The notes under the pieces: model-generated
What the model saw: only the letters and a program-made list of their open reading frames with translations
Database searches by the model: none
Told to the model about the DNA's origin: nothing
From: Hymenobacter negativus
GTDB taxonomy: Bacteria; Bacteroidota; Bacteroidia; Cytophagales; Hymenobacteraceae
Assembly (NCBI RefSeq): GCF_017571495.1
Contig: NZ_JAGETZ010000001.1
Location: 744,001-808,000 of the forward strand
Length of the DNA: 64,000 nt
Direction of reading: 5' to 3'
Position numbers and translations under genes: made by a program
Part shown: positions 60,102-64,000 of the stretch, piece by piece
Numbering within the stretch: the stretch's first letter is position 1
Layout: each line of letters starts with the position of its first letter

Positions 60102-61802
60102 TCAAATCATCAAACGCATGGGGTCTTCCAACAGGCTCTTCAGCGTTTGGAGGAATGCAGCGCCGGTAGCGCCGTCCACCACGCGGTGGTCGCAGCTCAA
60201 GGTCACCTTCATGATGTTGCCGATGGCGAGCACACCGTCCTTCACAATGGCCGTTTGCTTGATGCCACCCACGGCCAGGATGCAGGCATCGGGTGGGTTG
60301 ATGATGGCCGTGAATTCATCAATGCCGAACATGCCCAGGTTCGAGATGGTGAAGGTGCTTCCCTCCCACTCGGACGGCTGCAGCTTCTTGGATTTGGCTT
60401 TGCCGGCCAATTCCTTCACCTCGGTGGCAATGGCAGCGAGGCCTTTCTGGTCAGCATTGCGGATAACCGGCACCAGCAGACCTTCGTCTACGGCCACGGC
60501 CACACCCACGTTGATGACTTTATTCTGACGGATACGGTCGCCGAGCCACGAGGAGTTCACGGCCGGGTGCGAACGCAGCGCAATAGCCGCCGACTTCAGC
60601 ACGAGGTCGTTGAAGCTCAGTTTCACCGGCGACAGCTCGTTGAGCTTCACACGGGCTTCCATGGCCTTGTCCATGTTGATTTCCATCGTGAGATAGAAAT
60701 GCGGAGCCGTGAACAGACTTTCCGACAGACGCTTGGCAATGACCTTGCGCATCTGCGATACCGGCGTGTCGGTATAGGTATCGGTCGAGGCCGGCGCGCT
60801 GGCGGTCGGAGCCGGAGCAGCAGCGGGGGCAGTTGCCTGCGGAGCCGAAGCAGCGACCTGAGCAACTGGAGCAGCCGGAGCGGTTTGGGCTGCCGGGGCC
60901 GCAGCACCCGGCTGGAAGTTCTCCACGTCGCGCTGCACGATGCGGCCGTTGTCGCCGCTGCCTACTACTTGCGACAGGTTGATGCCTTTTTCTTTGGCAA
61001 TACTTTTGGCCAGCGGAGAGGCCAGAATACGACCGTTGTTGGCGGCAGCGGCCGGCTGAACCGGCGCGGCAGCGGGAGCAGCCGGGGCTTCAGCCGCAGC
61101 CGCAGCCGGAGCGGGAGCAGCCGCCGGAGCCGAACCACCACCCAGCAGGGCCTGAATATCGGCGCCTTCCTCGCCGATGATGGCCAGAATGCCATCGACG
61201 GCTACGGCTTCGCCGGCTTTGGGGCCGGTGTAGAGCAGGGTGCCGTCTTCGTAGTTTTCCAGTTCCATGGTGGCTTTGTCGGTCTCGACTTCGGCCAACA
61301 CATCACCCGACTTCACTTTGTCGCCCACGTTTTTCAACCAAGCGGCAATGGTGCCTTCGGTCATCGTGTCGCTCATCTTGGGCATGCGCACCACGGTGGC
61401 TTTTTTGCCATTGGCAGGCGCAGCGGGGGCGGCTGGCGCAGCAGCAACAGGGGCAGGGGCCGGGGCGGGCTCAGGAGCTTTGGGAGCAGGTGCTGCGGCG
61501 GGCGCGGGTGCAGCCGGAGCAGCACCGCCACTTTGGCCGTTCAACAAGCCAGAGATGTCTTCGCCTTCCTTGCCCACGATGGCCAGGATACCATCAACCG
61601 GCACAGCGTCCTTTTCTTTCGGCCCGATGTAGAGCAGGGTACCATCTTCGTAGTTTTCCAGCTCCATGGTGGCTTTGTCGGTCTCGACTTCGGCCAGGAT
61701 GTCCCCGGATTTAACTTTATCACCCACTTTTTTGAGCCATGCCGCGATGACACCTTCGGTCATCGTGTCGCTCATTTTGGGCATTTTTATGATTTCGGCC
61801 AT
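60102..61802 (-). CDS. Pyruvate dehydrogenase E2, dihydrolipoamide acetyltransferase
   Basis: The 566-residue E2 core of the pyruvate dehydrogenase complex transfers acetyl groups from lipoate to CoA. It has two lipoyl domains (about 1-76 and 128-204), each with VETDKATMELENYEDG carrying the lipoyl-lysine. Ala/Pro-rich flexible linkers follow, then a peripheral-subunit-binding domain (ILASPLAKSIAKEKGINLSQVVGSGDNGRIVQRDV), and the catalytic domain ending LSCDHRVVDGATGAAFLQTL with the HxxxDG active site. The start at 61802 (MAEIIKMPKMSD) is canonical. E1 and E3 genes are elsewhere. A good promoter precedes it. Confidence 0.94.
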   Translation of the reverse strand: MAEIIKMPKMSDTMTEGVIAAWLKKVGDKVKSGDILAEVETDKATMELENYEDGTLLYIGPKEKDAVPVDGILAIVGKEGEDISGLLNGQSGGAAPAAPAPAAAPAPKAPEPAPAPAPVAAAPAAPAAPANGKKATVVRMPKMSDTMTEGTIAAWLKNVGDKVKSGDVLAEVETDKATMELENYEDGTLLYTGPKAGEAVAVDGILAIIGEEGADIQALLGGGSAPAAAPAPAAAAAEAPAAPAAAPVQPAAAANNGRILASPLAKSIAKEKGINLSQVVGSGDNGRIVQRDVENFQPGAAAPAAQTAPAAPVAQVAASAPQATAPAAAPAPTASAPASTDTYTDTPVSQMRKVIAKRLSESLFTAPHFYLTMEINMDKAMEARVKLNELSPVKLSFNDLVLKSAAIALRSHPAVNSSWLGDRIRQNKVINVGVAVAVDEGLLVPVIRNADQKGLAAIATEVKELAGKAKSKKLQPSEWEGSTFTISNLGMFGIDEFTAIINPPDACILAVGGIKQTAIVKDGVLAIGNIMKVTLSCDHRVVDGATGAAFLQTLKSLLEDPMRLMI

Positions 61803-61832
61803 CGGATATAGAAGCGCTAGGGTTGAGAAGGC

Positions 61833-61863
61833 CAAAATTAGCCGGAAAAGTTGGCGGGGGCAA
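61833..61863 (-). promoter_or_regulatory. Bacteroidetes-type promoter of the E2 gene
   Basis: On the minus strand, TTG (61863-61861) is followed after 20 bases by TAATTTTG (61840-61833), a full -33/-7 pair with near-ideal spacing. It lies about 30 bases before the ATG at 61802. Confidence 0.6.
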
Positions 61864-61979
61864 TGTTATTGCCGGGAGAATGAAACTCTTCCCTATAATA
61901 ACGAAAAAAGTCGTCATACTAAAACGCCATGCTCATCCGGCGTCCGCCAAACCGATGCTATATAAGTAGGGGTGACTTC

Positions 61980-62627
61980 TCAACCAGCTGCTTGCAAATG
62001 CGCGACGTCCAGAAAGTTCTTGATGGTAAAAACCGAGCCGGTATATTCCAGCTTATACAAGCACAAGTTGCTGTGCTCGAAGCCTTCCATACAACTGAGC
62101 GGGTAGTTGAGCAGCTGGCAAAGCATGACGCGCATGGCCCGGCCGTGCATGCAGACGAGGACGGTTTGCTCGTCGTCGCGGGCTTTCAGCAGCTCAATGA
62201 ACGGGCGCTGGCGGGCGGCTACTTCGGCCGGGCTTTCGCCGCCGGTGAGGCGGGCGTTGTCGTCGCCGGCTACCCAACCAGCCAGCACTGCGCGGTATTC
62301 GGCGTCCTCGTCCATGGTGATGCGAGTGCCCTCCCGCACGCCCCAGCTTATTTCGTTGAGGCCGGCGTGGGCCTCGTGGGGTAAGCCAAGGTCGAGAAAC
62401 TGCTGCACCGATTCGTGGGTGCGGCGCAACGTGGAGGTGTAAACCTTATCGAAGGGAATGTGGCCATAAGCGGCGAAAAACTGCGCAGCCTGGCGGCGAC
62501 CGGTGTCGTTCAGGCTGGAATCGACGCCGCTGCCCTGCACGATGCCGCGCACGTTGAAATCAGTCTGGCCGTGGCGCAGCAGGAAAATGGTTCGGGGCCT
62601 CACGTTGCGTGTAATTTTGCGTAACAA
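61980..62627 (-). CDS. Histidine phosphatase family protein
   Basis: A 215-residue member of the phosphoglycerate-mutase-like branch. The phosphohistidine motif is LLRHGQTDFNVRG (about 16-28), then STLRRTHESVQQF, the acidic GLNEISWG and CMHGRAMRVMLCQL with the second active histidine. It may be a sugar-phosphate phosphatase or a cofactor-dependent mutase; the substrate is not clear. It is transcribed toward the E2 gene's upstream region and is divergent from the thioesterase. Confidence 0.88.
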   Translation of the reverse strand: MLRKITRNVRPRTIFLLRHGQTDFNVRGIVQGSGVDSSLNDTGRRQAAQFFAAYGHIPFDKVYTSTLRRTHESVQQFLDLGLPHEAHAGLNEISWGVREGTRITMDEDAEYRAVLAGWVAGDDNARLTGGESPAEVAARQRPFIELLKARDDEQTVLVCMHGRAMRVMLCQLLNYPLSCMEGFEHSNLCLYKLEYTGSVFTIKNFLDVAHLQAAG

Positions 62628-62765
62628 TCGGTCAACAATCCCTCAAAGTACGGGGTTTGACTTTTAGTGGTTCGTTGCGGATTGTTGGTTGTTAGCCCAA
62701 CAATGTCCGCAGGTTATTTCCTTCCACAGACTAACAACTGACAACAGATACCTGACAACGAACCT

Positions 62766-63200
62766 ATGACCCTGGAAGAAATACGGCGCTGGACCGCCTC
62801 CCGCCCTACTCTGGCCGATGCCCTCGGCATGGAGCTCACCGAAGTGACGGATGATTATCTGGAAGGCCGCATGCCGGTAGACGGCCGCACGCACCAGCCC
62901 ATGGGCCTGCTGCACGGCGGGGCCTCGGTGGCGCTGGCCGAAACGCTGGGCAGCATCGCTGCCATGTTGCGCGTGGACCGGACCAAGCAAGCATGCGTGG
63001 GGCTGGAAATCAACGCCAACCACATCAAAGGGGTGCGCGATGGCTGGGTGCGCGGCCGGGCCACGCCGGTGCACATCGGGCGCAGCACGCAGGTGTGGGA
63101 AATCCGCATCACGCACGAGGAAACGGGCGCGCTGGTCTGCCTCAGCCGCATCACGATGGCCGTGATTGACTTGCCGGCCGCTAGCCCAAAAGCTGTTTAG
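62766..63200 (+). CDS. menI: Hotdog thioesterase, likely 1,4-dihydroxy-2-naphthoyl-CoA hydrolase
   Basis: A 144-residue 4HBT/PaaI-type thioesterase. The helix HQPMGLLHGGASVALAETLGS holds the HGG motif and the catalytic glutamate in the order of the MenI/YdiI group, then NANHIKGVRDGWVRGRATPVHIGRSTQVWEIRI. In menaquinone synthesis MenI removes CoA from DHNA-CoA. The gene stops at 63200 and the menF ATG is the very next codon (TAGATG), so the two are coupled, which supports the role. Confidence 0.8.
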   Translation: MTLEEIRRWTASRPTLADALGMELTEVTDDYLEGRMPVDGRTHQPMGLLHGGASVALAETLGSIAAMLRVDRTKQACVGLEINANHIKGVRDGWVRGRATPVHIGRSTQVWEIRITHEETGALVCLSRITMAVIDLPAASPKAV

Positions 63201-64000
63201 ATGCAGGCCGGTCAACTTCGACAATTGCCCTGGCCGGCCGTGGCGGCCGAGCTCGATGCCCCGGCCCGGCTGCGCCATCTGGCGGCGGGGGCGCTGCGCA
63301 CCGGCCGGCCGCTGGCCATCTGGCGTGAGCCCGGCCAGGAGCACCCCCGCATGCTGGCGGCCCGCTCCCTCGAAGCCAGCTATACTGGTTTGCCGCCGGC
63401 TCTCAACGACCAGGCCCCGGCAGGATTTGCGTTCTTTCCCTTCCGCGATTCGGACCACAACCCGGCCCTGTTCCTGCCCGCTGACGTGCGCTACGACCTG
63501 GCCCAGCCCGAAACAGTGACCGTGACAGCCGCTGCCCGCGAGCTGCTGCCTGGCCTCACGGCCTGGCTAGCCATGCCGCCCCTGGCTGAGTTGGTCTGGC
63601 ACCATAGCCAGAACCCCGTGCCCCACACCGCCACCGAGGCCGAGTACACCGCGCTGGTCCGCACAGGCGTGGCAGCCATTGCCGGGAAATCGGTGGTGAA
63701 AGTGGTGTCGTCGCGGGCAACTCGCCGGGCGCTGTCGCCGGGCTTCGACCCGCTGGCGGCTTTCATGGAGCTGAGCGAGAAGTACCCACGGGCGTTTGTG
63801 TCATTGGTGAGCGCGCCGGGCGTGGGCACTTGGCTGGGCGCCTCGCCGGAACTGCTGGCGGAAGTGACGGCCGATGGGCAGTTTCACACCATGGCGTTGG
63901 CGGGTACCCAGCCGCTCAAGCCCGGTCTGCTGCCGCAGGATGCCATCTGGCGGCAGAAGGAAATTGAGGAGCAAGCGCTGGTGGCCCGCTACATTGTGAG
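63201..64000 (+). CDS. menF: Isochorismate synthase, C-terminus cut by the window edge
   Basis: A chorismate-binding enzyme that starts the menaquinone pathway by making isochorismate. The visible 266 residues run from MQAGQLRQLPWPAVAAELDA through FAFFPFRDSDHNPALFLPADV, VVKVVSSRATRRAL (start of the chorismate-binding domain), FVSLVSAPGVGTWLGASPELL and MALAGTQPL to QKEIEEQALVARYIV. The catalytic ending lies outside the window. Its close coupling to menI makes MenF likelier than a siderophore isochorismate synthase. Confidence 0.87.
   Translation, partial: MQAGQLRQLPWPAVAAELDAPARLRHLAAGALRTGRPLAIWREPGQEHPRMLAARSLEASYTGLPPALNDQAPAGFAFFPFRDSDHNPALFLPADVRYDLAQPETVTVTAAARELLPGLTAWLAMPPLAELVWHHSQNPVPHTATEAEYTALVRTGVAAIAGKSVVKVVSSRATRRALSPGFDPLAAFMELSEKYPRAFVSLVSAPGVGTWLGASPELLAEVTADGQFHTMALAGTQPLKPGLLPQDAIWRQKEIEEQALVARYIV

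Noticed and set aside
60015-61811. 598-codon frame opposite the pyruvate dehydrogenase E2 gene
   Set aside because: Its Gly/Arg/Ser repeats mirror the Ala/Pro linkers of E2 on the other strand.

Overview
This is about 64 kb of GC-rich chromosome, most like a pigmented Cytophagales bacterium of the Hymenobacter type (Bacteroidetes). The assignment rests on protein families and promoter style, not on a marker gene. The families are a type IX secretion plug protein, DUF1573, DUF3276 (PUR-alpha-like), DUF3822 beside coaD, DUF3667, aerobic menaquinone genes and a deoxyhypusine-synthase-like protein. Several genes are preceded by TAnnTTTG boxes, the -7 element of Bacteroidetes sigma factors. There are no rRNA or tRNA genes, no insertion sequence, no integrase and no CRISPR array.

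Layout. 1-8.9 kb: a class I aminotransferase cut by the window edge, an ergothioneine pair (egtB, egtD), a KGG stress protein, menC, an aspartyl protease with a PDZ domain, a DUF423 protein, a DUF1573 protein and a RecD-like helicase. 9-18.7 kb: small enzymes (two hydrolases of the NUDIX class, a hotdog thioesterase, coaD, two metallophosphoesterases, threonine aldolase, a 3-methyladenine glycosylase, a 2H phosphoesterase and a DinB protein). 18.8-26.9 kb: a large AsmA-like protein, a fatty-acid desaturase, a LacI regulator and an ABC-F ATPase. 27-28.5 kb is clearly AT-rich and holds a PP2C-like protein with a lipoprotein. 28.5-32.1 kb: an M28 peptidase and a same-strand run of four unusual genes, one of which looks like an Imm51 immunity protein. 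32.4-46 kb: katG, an SRPBCC membrane protein, the T9SS plug protein, an M48 protease, ychF, a DUF3276 protein, a DUF58 protein and several small membrane proteins. 45.9-54.9 kb: SDR, AraC, endonuclease V, two unknown genes, a striking array of seven evenly spaced palindromes (49025-49285), a DUF3667 protein, a trans-sulfuration-family enzyme and a LuxR regulator. 55-64 kb: a secreted fibre-like repeat protein, the deoxyhypusine-synthase-like enzyme, hslV, acyltransferase 3, the pyruvate dehydrogenase E2 subunit, a histidine phosphatase, and a menI-like thioesterase abutting menF, which is cut by the right edge.

Functional themes. There is redox defence (egtB/egtD, katG, KGG protein), menaquinone synthesis in two separate places (menC at 3.9 kb; thioesterase and menF at 62.8 kb) and nucleic-acid upkeep (helicase, glycosylase, endonuclease V, 2H phosphoesterase). 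Most genes are single units or pairs closed by strong hairpin terminators. No complete new multi-gene system can be proved from sequence alone. The best candidates for a closer look are the 41-bp palindrome array, the immunity-like gene run, the AT-rich PP2C/lipoprotein pair, the long inverted repeat between ltaE and the phosphatase gene, and the recurring -7 boxes placed so close to ATG that the transcripts may be leaderless.
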